The notes beneath the pieces were generated by a model. It was not told the origin of the DNA and did no database searches. It saw only the letters and a program-made list of their open reading frames with translations. Positions 16,283-25,368 of a stretch of DNA of 64,000 bases are shown piece after piece. Source of the stretch: Afipia sp. (lineage in GTDB: Bacteria > Pseudomonadota > Alphaproteobacteria > Rhizobiales > Xanthobacteraceae); contig JAFKER010000006.1 in assembly GCA_017308595.1 (NCBI GenBank), positions 310,001 through 374,000 on the forward strand. Reading direction: 5' to 3'. A program made the position numbers and the translations under genes. Positions within the stretch are counted from its first letter, which is position 1. Each line of letters begins with the position of its first letter.

Positions 16283-17860
16283 TTAGATGCCGAGCGCGAC
16301 ACCATCCTTACGGTGATCCGTTGCGCCGAGCAGGACGCCGCGCTCGTGATCGATCCAGATCGCCTGGCAGCCGCCGATTGCGGCGTCAGCCCACTTCACG
16401 TCGTGTCCGCGTGCAGCAAGTTCTGCGCCGATTTCCTTTCCAAATGTCGGCTCCAGCGACAGCACGCCTTCGAACGCAAAGGAGCGCGGCGCTTCGGACG
16501 CGGCCTGAATATCCATGCCCAGATCGAACACATTGGACAGGAAGTTCGCATGGCCGGTGGCCTGATAATGCCCACCCATGACGCCGAACGGCATCATGCA
16601 GCGCCCGTTCTTCATGACCATGCCAGGAATAATGGTATGCATCGGCCGCTTGTTGGGCCCGAGCGCATTGGGATGGCCGGGCTGCAGCCGGAAGCCCCAG
16701 CCGCGATTATGCAGCAGGACGCCGGATTTGGGCGCATAGACACCGCTACCGAACGGCTGAAACAGCGAATTGATGAACGACACGGCGTTGAGATCGCGGT
16801 CCACCACCGTGACGTAAACCGTATCCTTGTGTTCGATGTCGTCCCAGTCGACCGCCGCGCTCGCACGTGTCATATCGATCTTGCTGCGGATCGCGCCGAT
16901 ATACGCGTCCGAGAGGAAATGCGCGGCATCGACCTTGCCGTGCGCGGGATCGCAGAAGAATGCATCGCGGGTGCGGTAGGCAGCCTTGGTCGCTTCCGCG
17001 AGCAAATGTACGCGATCAACTTCCGGCAGCGATTTGATGTCATAGCCCGCGAGTGTGCGCAGGATCATCAGCGCCGCCAGTCCCTGCCCGTTCGGGGGGC
17101 ATTCGAGCACATCATGACCGCCGTATTCCGCGGAAATCGGTGTGACGTCTTCCGGCGTATTCGCAGCAAAATCCGCAAGGGTATGCACGCCGCCGAGAGC
17201 TTGCAGAATGCCTGTGAGTTCTTCGGCCACCTCGCCTTCGTAGAAGGCGGCACGGCCTTCGCGTGCGATCCGGTGAAGGGTTCGCCCGAGTGCGGGCTGG
17301 CTGCGCCGGTCACCAATCTCAGGCGCTGCACCACCCGGCAGGTATTGGTCCTTCGCCGCCGGATTGCTTTCGAGCCGCGCGCGATTGCGCGCCCAGTCAG
17401 AAGCGACGCGTGGAGTGATGCGGAATCCGTTCTCGGCGGCATCGATGGCGGGCTTGAAAATTTCCTCCAGCGGCTTGCTGCCATGTTTGGCGGCCAGCCT
17501 GCACCATGCATCAATAGCGCCGGGAATGGTGATGCCTTCGATGGAGGTCGGCGTCAAAGCCTTCGCGCCTTTCGCCATCGTCTTCGCGAGGTCGGTTTTC
17601 GCCGGCGTGCGGCCGGACCCGTTGAGTGCCACCGGCGTCCCGGCTTTCGGCGAATACAGCACGAAACAATCGCCGCCGACGCCGGTCATCTGCGGCTCGA
17701 CCACGCCCTGCAAGGCGACCGCCGCGATGGCAGCATCCATGGCATTACCACCGGCTTTCAGAATATCGAGTGCGGCGAGCGTCGCCTGCGGGTGCGAGGT
17801 CGCGGCCATGCCGCGTTCTCCCACTGCGATCGAGCGGGACGGCGAGATGAAATTGCGCAT
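16283..17860 (-). CDS. gamma-glutamyltransferase family protein
   Basis: A 525-residue Ntn-hydrolase of the gamma-glutamyltransferase family, which self-cleaves into two subunits and transfers or hydrolyses gamma-glutamyl groups, or acts as an acylase. The large-subunit pattern is clear ([48 protein letters not shown]). The predicted nucleophile is Thr347 in [19 protein letters not shown]. The GSGVY and HNRGWGF segments follow. There is no signal peptide, unlike classical periplasmic GGT, so it may be cytosolic and have a different substrate. It is not in an evident operon; the LysR gene ends 84 bases upstream. Confidence 0.87.
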   Translation of the reverse strand: MRNFISPSRSIAVGERGMAATSHPQATLAALDILKAGGNAMDAAIAAVALQGVVEPQMTGVGGDCFVLYSPKAGTPVALNGSGRTPAKTDLAKTMAKGAKALTPTSIEGITIPGAIDAWCRLAAKHGSKPLEEIFKPAIDAAENGFRITPRVASDWARNRARLESNPAAKDQYLPGGAAPEIGDRRSQPALGRTLHRIAREGRAAFYEGEVAEELTGILQALGGVHTLADFAANTPEDVTPISAEYGGHDVLECPPNGQGLAALMILRTLAGYDIKSLPEVDRVHLLAEATKAAYRTRDAFFCDPAHGKVDAAHFLSDAYIGAIRSKIDMTRASAAVDWDDIEHKDTVYVTVVDRDLNAVSFINSLFQPFGSGVYAPKSGVLLHNRGWGFRLQPGHPNALGPNKRPMHTIIPGMVMKNGRCMMPFGVMGGHYQATGHANFLSNVFDLGMDIQAASEAPRSFAFEGVLSLEPTFGKEIGAELAARGHDVKWADAAIGGCQAIWIDHERGVLLGATDHRKDGVALGI

Positions 17861-17944
17861 TCAGGAAAACCTTCGAGGATGGGAACCCATGTTAGGCCGA
17901 CTTCGCCCGGCGATCCACCCCTCGCCCGGAATGCAATCCATGCC

Positions 17945-18859
17945 CTATTTCGCCACGCGCCTGGCGCGGCCAAGCTTCTCGGCGAGAAAATCCGCGAGGA
18001 CTTCCACGCGCGCCGGACGCGGCCCACCCGACGGCATCACCAGATGCACCGCGCCTTCGGGCTGTTTCCAGTCCTTCAGAATAACTTCGAGTTTTCCCGA
18101 TGCGATGGCGTCGCCGACAATGAAATCGGGCAGATCCGCGATGCCCAGCCCTGCCAGCAGCGCTGGCATCGTCGCTTCGCCGTTATTCACGCGCAGCTGC
18201 CCCGAGGGCCGCACCGTTGCCTGCTCGCCCGTCGCTTTGACGTAGTGCCAGACGCCTGGCGTCGAGAGATAGGCGTAGCCGAAGCACTTGTGCTCAGCGA
18301 GGTGCATCGGATGCGTCGGCCGTCCATGCTTCTTGAGGTACGATGGCGCCGCCACCGTATACCGCCGCATTCCGCACAATCGGCGCGCGACGAGTGACGA
18401 GTCCGGCAATCGCGCGATACGGATGCCGGCGTCGAAACCGTCACCGATCAGATCAACCATGGCATCGCTGAGATGCAGATCGATCGACACTTCAGGATAA
18501 GTCCTCAAAAACTCCGGCAGCAGCGGCGCAATCACCCGCACACCGAATGTCATTGGCACGGCGAGCCGCACCAAGCCGCGCGGTACGGACGATTGCGCCA
18601 GCGCTTCGTTCTCGGCCGCCTCGCCATCCATGAGCAGCCGCACAGCCCGCTCCGATAATCTCTGTCCCGCATCCGTCAGTGCCAGTTGCCGCGAGGTGCG
18701 GTTGAACAGCCGCGCGCCAAGACGTTCTTCCAGCCGGCTGACCGCCTTGGACACCGTCGCCTTCGACAGCGCGAGTTCGGCAGCAGCGCCAGCAAAGGAC
18801 CGCATCTCCACGACCTTCGCAAAGATCGCGAGTGCTTCGAAATCGGGAAGCTTGGACAT
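17945..18859 (-). CDS. LysR family transcriptional regulator
   Basis: A 304-residue LysR-type regulator. The winged helix-turn-helix lies at residues about 8-66 (SFAGAAAELALSKATVSKAV), followed by the periplasmic-binding-protein-like effector domain (RGLVRLAVPMTFGVRVIAP onwards) of the CrgA-type subgroup. It is divergent from the pirin-wrbA-hydrolase genes. A striking inverted repeat in the intergenic gap, 23 bases before its start codon, is the likely operator, so it should regulate itself and the divergent genes. Quinone or electrophile stress is a plausible signal given the target genes; this is inference. Confidence 0.93.
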   Translation of the reverse strand: MSKLPDFEALAIFAKVVEMRSFAGAAAELALSKATVSKAVSRLEERLGARLFNRTSRQLALTDAGQRLSERAVRLLMDGEAAENEALAQSSVPRGLVRLAVPMTFGVRVIAPLLPEFLRTYPEVSIDLHLSDAMVDLIGDGFDAGIRIARLPDSSLVARRLCGMRRYTVAAPSYLKKHGRPTHPMHLAEHKCFGYAYLSTPGVWHYVKATGEQATVRPSGQLRVNNGEATMPALLAGLGIADLPDFIVGDAIASGKLEVILKDWKQPEGAVHLVMPSGGPRPARVEVLADFLAEKLGRARRVAK

Positions 18860-18881
18860 AACGCGCCGCCCCTAAGGTTAA

Positions 18882-18915
18882 AAATAGAAACAATGAGTTT
18901 CAATAGTTTCTATTT
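18882..18915. promoter_or_regulatory. LysR-type operator with nested inverted repeats
   Basis: AAATAGAAAC (18882-18891) and GTTTCTATTT (18906-18915) are perfect 10-base inverted arms with a 14-base spacer. An inner pair, GAAAC (18887-18891) and GTTTC (18897-18901), is nested so that GTTTC recurs nine bases apart. The nested pattern could support sliding of a regulator tetramer between sites. It lies in the 124-base gap between the divergent lysR and pirin genes, 68 bases before the pirin start. Confidence 0.7.
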
Positions 18916-18983
18916 ATGCACCATTCCTCAGCGCTTATCCATAGCCCATCGAAATTCACAATAGGCACCTACGGAGGCCTCCC

Positions 18984-19682
18984 ATGATCGAACTTCGTCC
19001 TTTCAACACCCTCGGCAGCGCCGATCACGGCTGGCTCAAGGCGAAGCACCACTTTTCCTTCGGCAGTCATTACGACCCGAACAACATCAACCACGGCAGT
19101 CTGCGCGTCTGGAACGACGACGAGATCGCCCCGAATACCGGATTTCCCGCGCATCCCCATGCCAACATGGAGATCATCACCTTCGTCCGCGAAGGGGCGA
19201 TCACGCATCAGGACTCACTCGGTAATCAGGGCCGCACCGAAGCCGGTGACGTGCAGGTGATGAGCGCGGGGTCGGGCATTCGCCACTCCGAATACAATCT
19301 TGAGCCGGTGACGACCAAGATCTTCCAGATATGGATCGTTCCGACACAGGAGGGCGGACAGCCATGCTGGGGCGCCAAGCCGTTTCCAAAGGCCGACCGT
19401 TCCGGGAAATTCGTCACCATCGCCAGCGGCTTCAAGGCCGATAACGATGCGTTGCCGATCCGCGCCGATGCCCGCGTCCTCGCCACAACGCTGAAGGCTG
19501 GTGAAACAGCCGAATATGCGCTCGGCGAAGATCGCTACGGCTATCTGGTCCCGGCCACTGGTTCAGTCGACGTCAACGGCGTGCGAGCCAACACCCGCGA
19601 CGGTGTGGCCGTCCAGAAAGAGACAGCGGTGAAGATCACCGCGCTCGAAGACACCGAACTCGTTCTGGTGGATGCGGCGTAA
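18984..19682 (+). CDS. pirin family protein (YhhW-type quercetinase)
   Basis: A 232-residue bicupin of the pirin family, a metal-dependent dioxygenase whose bacterial members can cleave quercetin in vitro. The four expected metal ligands are present at H57, H59, H101 and E103 (in [10 protein letters not shown] and GIRHSEYN), as I recall them for E. coli YhhW. The RBS is ACGGAGG. It is the first gene of a unit with wrbA and the haloperoxidase-like gene, controlled by the divergent LysR regulator. The natural role is probably redox or quinone related. Confidence 0.93.
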   Translation: MIELRPFNTLGSADHGWLKAKHHFSFGSHYDPNNINHGSLRVWNDDEIAPNTGFPAHPHANMEIITFVREGAITHQDSLGNQGRTEAGDVQVMSAGSGIRHSEYNLEPVTTKIFQIWIVPTQEGGQPCWGAKPFPKADRSGKFVTIASGFKADNDALPIRADARVLATTLKAGETAEYALGEDRYGYLVPATGSVDVNGVRANTRDGVAVQKETAVKITALEDTELVLVDAA

Positions 19683-19741
19683 GCGGCAACCACTTCCCTT
19701 CACTCACACTCATCCCACTCACAAACTCAAAGGAAGCCACC

Positions 19742-20341
19742 ATGGCCAAGGTTCTTGTTCTTTATTATTCCGCATACGGTCACATCGAAGCGATGGCGAA
19801 TGCCGTCGCGGAAGGCGCTCGCGAAGCTGGCGCAACCGTCGACATCAAACGGGTACCCGAACTGGTCCCGCCCGATGTCGCGAAAGCCTCGTATTACAAG
19901 GTCGATCAGGCAGCACCGATCGCCAAGATCGAGGATCTCGCAAACTACGACGCCATCATCGTTGGCACCGGCACCCGGTTCGGCCGCATCTCGTCGCAGA
20001 TGGCGAACTTCCTCGATCAGGCCGGCGGCCTGTGGGCGAAGGGCGCGCTGCACGGCAAGGTCGGCGGTGCATTCACCTCCTCGGCCACACAACACGGCGG
20101 CCAGGAAACCACACTGTTCTCGATCATCACCAACCTTCTGCACTTCGGCATGGTGATCGTCGGCCTCAACTACGGCTTCGCCGGTCAGATGGGCGTCAAG
20201 GAAGTCACCGGTGGCGCACCGTATGGCGCGACCACGATCACCGATGGCGACGGCAGCCGCCAGCCGAGCGCGAATGAACTCGCGGGCGCGCGCTACCAAG
20301 GCAAGACAATCGCCGAAACGGCAAAGAAGCTTCACGGCTAA
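19742..20341 (+). CDS. wrbA: NAD(P)H:quinone oxidoreductase WrbA
   Basis: A 199-residue flavodoxin-like FMN protein that reduces quinones by two electrons, avoiding semiquinone radicals. The N-terminal [20 protein letters not shown] is the phosphate-binding loop of the WrbA family; [19 protein letters not shown] and [20 protein letters not shown] are diagnostic. Length equals the family standard. It lies 59 bases after the pirin gene with an AAGGAAG ribosome binding site and is followed by a hairpin that may partly terminate transcription before the next gene. Confidence 0.96.
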   Translation: MAKVLVLYYSAYGHIEAMANAVAEGAREAGATVDIKRVPELVPPDVAKASYYKVDQAAPIAKIEDLANYDAIIVGTGTRFGRISSQMANFLDQAGGLWAKGALHGKVGGAFTSSATQHGGQETTLFSIITNLLHFGMVIVGLNYGFAGQMGVKEVTGGAPYGATTITDGDGSRQPSANELAGARYQGKTIAETAKKLHG

Positions 20342-20350
20342 GAGGCACAT

Positions 20351-20374
20351 GGCGGCATCGGTAACGGTGCCGCC
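20351..20374 (+). terminator. probable terminator or attenuator after wrbA
   Basis: GGCGGCATC (20351-20359) pairs with GGTGCCGCC (20366-20374) with one wobble pair, followed by a broken T-run (CTTTCCTTTC). The stretch from here to 20629 has short open frames but none with a recognisable protein or convincing start, so I call no gene in it. Confidence 0.6.
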
Positions 20375-20629
20375 CTTTCCTTTCAGGACCTTCAATCATG
20401 CAAGATGCGCTGCACCTGTTTCATATCGTCCGCGGACCGCTACAGACGCTGGCGCGAGACTGGATGTGCCGCGGTCTCCGTCGCTCGGCACTCGGAGATC
20501 ATACCGGCCTCGATCGTTATTGTCCGTCCGGTGCGACTACGACCAATGATGGCCGCGCAATTGTCATCGGAAACGGATAGTGTCGTGACCGCCGGGGTTA
20601 TTCTGTTCCAGGTATGAGGGAGCAAGTTA

Positions 20630-21454
20630 ATGCCAATGATCAAGACCAAGGACGGCGTAGAGATTTTCTACAAGGATTGGGGCTCCGGTCAGCCCATCGT
20701 GTTCAGCCACGGCTGGCCGCTGTCAGCGGACGACTGGGATGCACAGATGCTTTTCTTTCTCGGCAAGGGCTTCCGCGTCATTGCACACGACCGCCGCGGA
20801 CACGGGCGCTCGAGCCAGGTGGCCGACGGTCATGACATGGACCATTACGCCGATGACCTGGCGGCATTGACCGCACATCTCGATCTGAAAAACGCGGTGC
20901 ATGTGGGCCACTCCACCGGCGGCGGCGAGGTCGTGCATTACATCGCGCGTCACGGCGAGAGCCGGGTCGCAAAGGCGGCCATCATTGCCGCTGTTCCGCC
21001 TCTGATGGTGAAAACGGAATCCAATCCCGGCGGCCTGCCGAAAGACGTGTTCGATGGACTGCAGGTGCAGACGGCGACCAACCGCGCGCAATTTTACCGC
21101 GACCTGCCGGCCGGGCCGTTCTATGGCTACAACCGGCCCGGCGCGAAGCCTTCCGAAGGCATCATTCAAAACTGGTGGCGTCAGGGAATGATGGGTAGCG
21201 CCAAGGCACACTACGACGGCATTGTCGCCTTCTCGCAGACCGACTTCACCGAAGACCTCAAAAAGATCAATGTGCCTGTGCTGGTGATGCACGGCGACGA
21301 CGACCAGATCGTGCCCTACGCCGATTCAGGGCCACTGAGTGCCAAACTTCTGAAGAATGGCATGCTGAAAACCTACAAGGGTTTTCCCCACGGAATGCCG
21401 ACCACCGAAGCCGAGACCATCAACGCCGACCTGCTGGCCTTTATCCAGAACTGA
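20630..21454 (+). CDS. alpha/beta hydrolase, non-heme chloroperoxidase-like
   Basis: A 274-residue alpha/beta-hydrolase of the cofactor-free haloperoxidase/perhydrolase group. The oxyanion region is [13 protein letters not shown], the nucleophile Ser95 is in VGHSTGGGE, the acid is in [10 protein letters not shown] and the histidine in FPHGMPTT. Members perform ester hydrolysis and, with short carboxylic acids, peroxide-dependent halogenation; the biological reaction is uncertain. A GGGAG ribosome binding site lies seven bases before the ATG. It follows wrbA after a 288-base gap and is grouped with it by strand and context, and a clear terminator follows it. Confidence 0.9.
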   Translation: MPMIKTKDGVEIFYKDWGSGQPIVFSHGWPLSADDWDAQMLFFLGKGFRVIAHDRRGHGRSSQVADGHDMDHYADDLAALTAHLDLKNAVHVGHSTGGGEVVHYIARHGESRVAKAAIIAAVPPLMVKTESNPGGLPKDVFDGLQVQTATNRAQFYRDLPAGPFYGYNRPGAKPSEGIIQNWWRQGMMGSAKAHYDGIVAFSQTDFTEDLKKINVPVLVMHGDDDQIVPYADSGPLSAKLLKNGMLKTYKGFPHGMPTTEAETINADLLAFIQN

Positions 21455-21477
21455 CGCGGCGCTATGTCAAAACAAAG

Positions 21478-21504
21478 AAAGGCCCGCTCATCGAGCGGGC
21501 CTTT
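21478..21504. terminator. terminator after the haloperoxidase-like gene
   Basis: AAAGGCCCGCTC and GAGCGGGCCTTT form a perfect 12-base-pair stem with a three-base loop, with T-rich ends on both strands. It lies between convergent genes and can stop both. Confidence 0.88.
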
Positions 21505-21535
21505 TGATGTGTTTTTACAGAGACGAATTTAAAGA

Positions 21536-21766
21536 CTACGACGCCTTCTGCAACGCGCCGATGTCATTCACCGGCTTATTCAGGTGGACGTGGGTATCGA
21601 CATGATCGATCCACGCCACCGGAACGAAATGATGCTGCCCGTCGGGCGAACTGTTCTTGGTTAGCTTGATCTTGTCGCTGCCTTCCAAGTGATCGACCTG
21701 GCCGATGTTCTTGCCGTTGGAATCGATCACATCCATGTGTTCCTTAATCTTCGAAACGTCTGCCAT
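21536..21766 (-). CDS. DUF2171 domain protein
   Basis: A 76-residue DUF2171 protein resembling a PRC-barrel-like small beta domain: VIDSNGKNIGQVDHLEGSDK, then HHFVPVAWIDHVDTHVHL. Function is unknown; such proteins occur beside stress and osmotic genes. The ATG at 21766 is chosen because the longer open frame merely mirrors the upstream CsbD gene on the other strand. It diverges from csbD across 136 bases, and both small proteins may respond to the same stress. Confidence 0.85.
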   Translation of the reverse strand: MADVSKIKEHMDVIDSNGKNIGQVDHLEGSDKIKLTKNSSPDGQHHFVPVAWIDHVDTHVHLNKPVNDIGALQKAS

Positions 21767-21902
21767 CTGATTTCTCCATTGCTGTGCGCCTGTTAACTGC
21801 ACAACAACCGGATGGTTCGGGCATCTCCTGCATTTTGAATGTGTGACGGAACCCGCTCGCGGCCAAACCGTTGATGGTCCATCATTCCGGAGGAACAGAG
21901 AG

Positions 21903-22277
21903 ATGGACAAGGATCGGATCACAGGTGCCGCGAAAGACGCAGCAGGCAAGGTCGAGGGCGCATTCGGCCGCGCGACCGGCGACGCGTCAACAGAGGCGTC
22001 GGGGCGTGCGCGTGAGGCGGCAGGAACCGTGCAGAATTTGTATGGGCAGGCAAAGGACGCTGCGCGTGACATCGGTGATGCAGCCGGCGATTACGCTAAA
22101 GAGGCAATGGATGCAGGCAGCGATATATATCGCGGCGGCACCAAGGCCGTGGCGGCGACCGTGCGAGACCAACCTCTCGGCTCGCTTCTTATCGCGGGCG
22201 CAGTCGGCTTCGCGCTGGCCTTGATGTTGAATCGGCAGCCGCGACGCCGCAACCTGCGCGACTATTATTATAAGTAG
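21903..22277 (+). CDS. CsbD-like stress protein with C-terminal membrane helix
   Basis: A 124-residue protein. The N-terminal MDKDRITGAAKDAAGKVEGA is the CsbD signature, a family induced by general stress. The middle is an Ala/Gly-rich amphipathic helix, and the end carries one membrane helix (RDQPLGSLLIAGAVGFALAL) followed by a basic tail, as in the YqjD/ElaB (DUF883) ribosome-tethering proteins. It thus looks like a CsbD and DUF883 hybrid anchored in the inner membrane. The start at 21903 has a GGAGGAA ribosome binding site. Confidence 0.85.
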   Translation: MDKDRITGAAKDAAGKVEGAFGRATGDASTEASGRAREAAGTVQNLYGQAKDAARDIGDAAGDYAKEAMDAGSDIYRGGTKAVAATVRDQPLGSLLIAGAVGFALALMLNRQPRRRNLRDYYYK

Positions 22278-22359
22278 TCACACGAACTGCATATCTTGAG
22301 GCGCACAGGGGCAAACAGAAATTATGCCCCTGTTTTGCCTGTCCTGCTTTATGCGGGAT

Positions 22360-22557
22360 TTACTTCCCGAGATGACGCCGCACCGCTGCGACAGAAGGTC
22401 CAACTTCTTCGATCGCTGCGGCAAGATCATCCGGAGAGATGTTGAGTCTCATCGCCCAATATGCGGTTGCAGAATCATCCGTGGTGTCGATCACCGGCGC
22501 TGGCCGCGCACCGAGATTCGACGACAGCACGGACGCGACTGTCACAAGGCGGAGCAT
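22360..22557 (-). CDS. DUF3606 domain protein
   Basis: A 65-residue protein whose C-terminal half, YWAMRLNISPDDLAAAIEEV followed by GPSVAAVRRHLGK, matches the DUF3606 pattern of a short helical domain of unknown function. The first 25 residues do not match the usual family N-terminus, so the true start may lie a little further in. Small DUF3606 genes are common and often multicopy in Bradyrhizobium-group genomes. Confidence 0.75.
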   Translation of the reverse strand: MLRLVTVASVLSSNLGARPAPVIDTTDDSATAYWAMRLNISPDDLAAAIEEVGPSVAAVRRHLGK

Positions 22558-22714
22558 GGTTCAGTTTAACACACGCACGCCGCCGCCGCACCCAGCGGCC
22601 CGTCTCAGCGTTAACGAAGATGAAATATCGCCATGAGGCCTAAAACGGTCTGCTCCTGCGACTATTTCCGGCTAAATTGGATGTAGTTTCACGACCCAAG
22701 CATAAGCCCGAGGT

Positions 22715-23044
22715 ATGGCATTGGCTCAACCGTTCATCGTTTCCATTCCGCATAAACTGGGCAAGGACGAGGCCACGCGACGCCTGAAAGCGGGGCTTGG
22801 CAGTGTTCGCTCGGACTATGGGAAAATTTTTCAAATCAACGAGGAAATCTGGAGCGGCGACCGGCTTGCGTTCCAGCTCACGGCGTTAAAGCAGCAAGTC
22901 AGCGGATCCATTAATGTCGCGGACGATCACGTCAAACTGGAAGTCATGCTGCCCTGGCTGCTCGCGGGCCTCGCACATGGGGTTCAAGCCACAATCCGCT
23001 CACGCGCCACGCGAATGTTGGAAAAGAAAACCACGGACGTGTGA
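22715..23044 (+). CDS. polyhydroxyalkanoic acid system family protein
   Basis: A 109-residue protein of the PHA granule-region family, associated with polyhydroxyalkanoate storage granules in other bacteria. The pattern FIVSIPHKLGKDEATRRLKA at the start and LEVMLPWLLAGLAHGVQATI in the second half match the family. The function is not known in detail. It stands as a single gene, distant from a PHA synthase, but a phasin is present at 2.7-3.1 kb. Confidence 0.82.
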   Translation: MALAQPFIVSIPHKLGKDEATRRLKAGLGSVRSDYGKIFQINEEIWSGDRLAFQLTALKQQVSGSINVADDHVKLEVMLPWLLAGLAHGVQATIRSRATRMLEKKTTDV

Positions 23045-23101
23045 GTGAGGCAGGACGGCCCCATCGCCGCCGGCATTCGCAACAAACCCGCGACGTGGGT
23101 A

Positions 23102-23314
23102 TCAGCCGTTGCTCGCTGTCAGCTTGAGCCATGTTGTGTGGACATTCGCCCTCACCTGCCCCCACTCGCTGGCGGCAACATCCCAGTTCACGGTCTGACG
23201 CGACGTCCCTGCCGATACGCCGCTGGCCACTGTCGATGTCGCCATTGAATCGTGAATGTAAACAAAGCCGATGGTCAGCAGGCAGCCAAGCACCATTCCA
23301 AGAAACGTCCGCAT
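23102..23314 (-). CDS. small single-pass membrane protein
   Basis: A 70-residue protein starting MRTFLGMVLGCLLTIGFVYI, one membrane helix or uncleaved signal anchor, followed by a short soluble tail containing VNWDVAASEWGQVRANVHTT. The tail pattern is one I recall from small hypothetical proteins of Bradyrhizobium relatives. The start at 23314 has a near-ideal GGAGGAAG ribosome binding site. It is downstream of the double-barrel outer membrane gene, with a hairpin between. Function unknown. Confidence 0.72.
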   Translation of the reverse strand: MRTFLGMVLGCLLTIGFVYIHDSMATSTVASGVSAGTSRQTVNWDVAASEWGQVRANVHTTWLKLTASNG

Positions 23315-23372
23315 ATGATCTTCCTCCGGAACAGGCAACGCGGCGTGACTTTGAAAGTTCCGCACATCAAAC

Positions 23373-23400
23373 CGCCCGCCGGTCTCATGACCGGCGGGCG
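23373..23400. terminator. strong GC hairpin after outer membrane gene
   Basis: CGCCCGCCGGTC (23373-23384) and GACCGGCGGGCG (23389-23400) form a perfect 12-base-pair stem with a four-base loop. Neither side has a good T-run, so it may be a weak terminator or an mRNA-stabilising 3' structure for the upstream minus-strand gene. Confidence 0.55.
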
Positions 23401-23419
23401 CCATTGTCTACATATATTC

Positions 23420-25243
23420 TCACCAGCAGAAGGAACAGAACCGGTCGCCCTGCGGGTTCAAGAACCGGTAGACCAGTGAAACGCGGTAAGCCTCGTTCAC
23501 GATCTCATGCTTGCTGGCGGCGGCGGCAAAGCCGTTGGTCGTCACATTGCCAATCGTGCCGCCAAAGCCTGCGCCGCCGATGGGAGCGTGGCTCCATGAG
23601 TAGGTATCGCGCAGATATTCGCCGCGGATCGACAGATCGTCCGTCGCCTTGAATTCGAACCCGCCGCCAATTGTGTTTCCGATCAGGGTCTCGGGCGAGA
23701 AGTTCCGCGCGACCGTCGCAGCTCCGACCAGCGGCGCGCTCGGCGGCGCAATCACGAAGCCGCCTGAACTCGCTCCGATGCTGCCCGAGACCACGCCGTA
23801 GGATTTTCCGATGGAGAAGAATCCAGACAGTTGAGGTGTAATGACGAAGCCGGCCATCAGGCGGAGATGATTCTTGGTCTCCACGGACAAATTTCCCGCC
23901 ATCGCCAAACCAATGCAATCGGTCGCGGTCGCGAAGACATAGCAGGTCATGTTGCCGCCTGCGGCGCTTCCGAATTGCCCGGGACTTTTTCCGCTCACGA
24001 GGCTGGAGAGCGAGTTGTACTCGAAATCACCTTCGACGCCGAGCCAGAACCTGTGCAGTTGCGCCCGATAACCAATGAGAAGATGATCGCCGGTGCGATC
24101 CATTTTCCGAGCAAATCCCTCGCGCCGGGACACATCGAGGCCCAGCGTTGTAATGTCATCGATTGTCAGCGTCATGCCGCTTTCCTGGCTGACCGTGTAA
24201 TTGTTCTGGGTAATACCGCCGCCGACATAAAAGCCAGCCCAGGTGTTGGCATAAAGCGCGGGGTCGGTTGAAAATGACCGCCAGTTGATAGCGGCGCTCG
24301 TCGATGGCGAAACGTTGGGATCGAAGCGATAGATCAGCGACGCGCGAATGGTTTCGTTGGTCACTTTCACTTTTTCGCTGGGCGAGGTCATCGTCACGAC
24401 GTTGCCGCCGACGTTGGCCTGAACAACCGCACCACTCGTCACGACGTCGTCGTAGGTGTCTTTCAGATACTCAAGTCTTGCGATGAGATTCTCGCTGGCT
24501 TTCACCTGAATGCCGCCGCCGATGGACGTGCCGACCAGAGACTTGTCTGGCGCCAGCGAATTTCCCGATACAAGCGCTGGCTGGTTTGGGCTGCTCGCCA
24601 GAGCGAATCCGACATGAGATCCGATGCTGTCGCTTCGGCCAAATGCGACGCCGCCGCTGACAAACGCCATGAAGCTGGGCGTCAGGGCAAGACCGGCGAC
24701 TCCGCGCACATGCCCTCTCGTCTCGACCGAGCCGAATGCTGTCGGCCTCCCGCAGATGTAGTTGCCGGTGGTTCCGACGCCGCATGAGCCGGGCTCGGCC
24801 CCGAAGGGAATTGATACCGGGACGCGGTCGCCGAAGGAGTAATCTCCTTCCGCGCCCAGCAGAAATCGCTCATATTGCCAAAGGTAACCGCCAAGGACGT
24901 GACCACGATTGAGATAGTTCGTGGTCGCCAGCGAGACCGGTTCGTTTGATGGCGGGCCCAGAAACGCCGGCGTCAGTGCCTGATAGGCTGTTCCCTGATC
25001 GAGTGACTTCTTTTCGCGCCCGTAACCCGCGCCGACATACAAGCCGCCCCACGACATCGGATTCGGGACTGGCACCGCAGGGGCTGGAGGTTGAGTGGCT
25101 ATCGCTTCGCGCGCAGGCGAATTCTCGATCGCCGCAACTCGCTGCGCGAACGTGTGACGATCCGATGTTTGAGCCGATGCGGGCAATCCCGACAAGGCAG
25201 CTGCCGCAATTGCTGAAAAGAAAAAAGCCCGTTTGATCATCAA
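23420..25243 (-). CDS. outer membrane protein with two beta-barrel domains
   Basis: A 607-residue outer membrane protein with signal peptide (ending SGLPASA). Rhizobial Omp25-like barrels usually have one domain of 200-250 residues; this one has two in tandem. The first begins SWGGLYVGAGYG near residue 64 and ends ASLIYRF; the second begins TWAGFYVGGG near residue 337 and ends VSLVYRF. Both contain the matching features LLGAEGDYSF/WLGVEGDFEY, IGGG and EYLKDTY/EYLRDTY. A 12-residue tail with two cysteines ends in Trp. It is either a fused pair of barrels or one large barrel made by duplication. Confidence 0.85.
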   Translation of the reverse strand: MMIKRAFFFSAIAAAALSGLPASAQTSDRHTFAQRVAAIENSPAREAIATQPPAPAVPVPNPMSWGGLYVGAGYGREKKSLDQGTAYQALTPAFLGPPSNEPVSLATTNYLNRGHVLGGYLWQYERFLLGAEGDYSFGDRVPVSIPFGAEPGSCGVGTTGNYICGRPTAFGSVETRGHVRGVAGLALTPSFMAFVSGGVAFGRSDSIGSHVGFALASSPNQPALVSGNSLAPDKSLVGTSIGGGIQVKASENLIARLEYLKDTYDDVVTSGAVVQANVGGNVVTMTSPSEKVKVTNETIRASLIYRFDPNVSPSTSAAINWRSFSTDPALYANTWAGFYVGGGITQNNYTVSQESGMTLTIDDITTLGLDVSRREGFARKMDRTGDHLLIGYRAQLHRFWLGVEGDFEYNSLSSLVSGKSPGQFGSAAGGNMTCYVFATATDCIGLAMAGNLSVETKNHLRLMAGFVITPQLSGFFSIGKSYGVVSGSIGASSGGFVIAPPSAPLVGAATVARNFSPETLIGNTIGGGFEFKATDDLSIRGEYLRDTYSWSHAPIGGAGFGGTIGNVTTNGFAAAASKHEIVNEAYRVSLVYRFLNPQGDRFCSFCW

Positions 25244-25368
25244 GTCCCCCAGTTCCGTCGGAACCTAGGGTCGGCACGAAGCAGTCACAATCAAAGACAA
25301 CACCGCTGCCCGATTTGGTGCGGCCGCTGTACCTTCAGAACAACTAGGTTGCGCGGATTGAGAAGAAA

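Noticed and set aside
16313-18397. Long plus-strand frame over the gamma-glutamyltransferase and LysR genes
   Set aside because: It spans two well-supported minus-strand genes and the gap between them, and has no family pattern; it is a shadow.
20398-20617. Short open frames between wrbA and the haloperoxidase-like gene
   Set aside because: No ribosome binding site, no recognisable family, and several frames are open at once, as expected by chance in GC-rich DNA.
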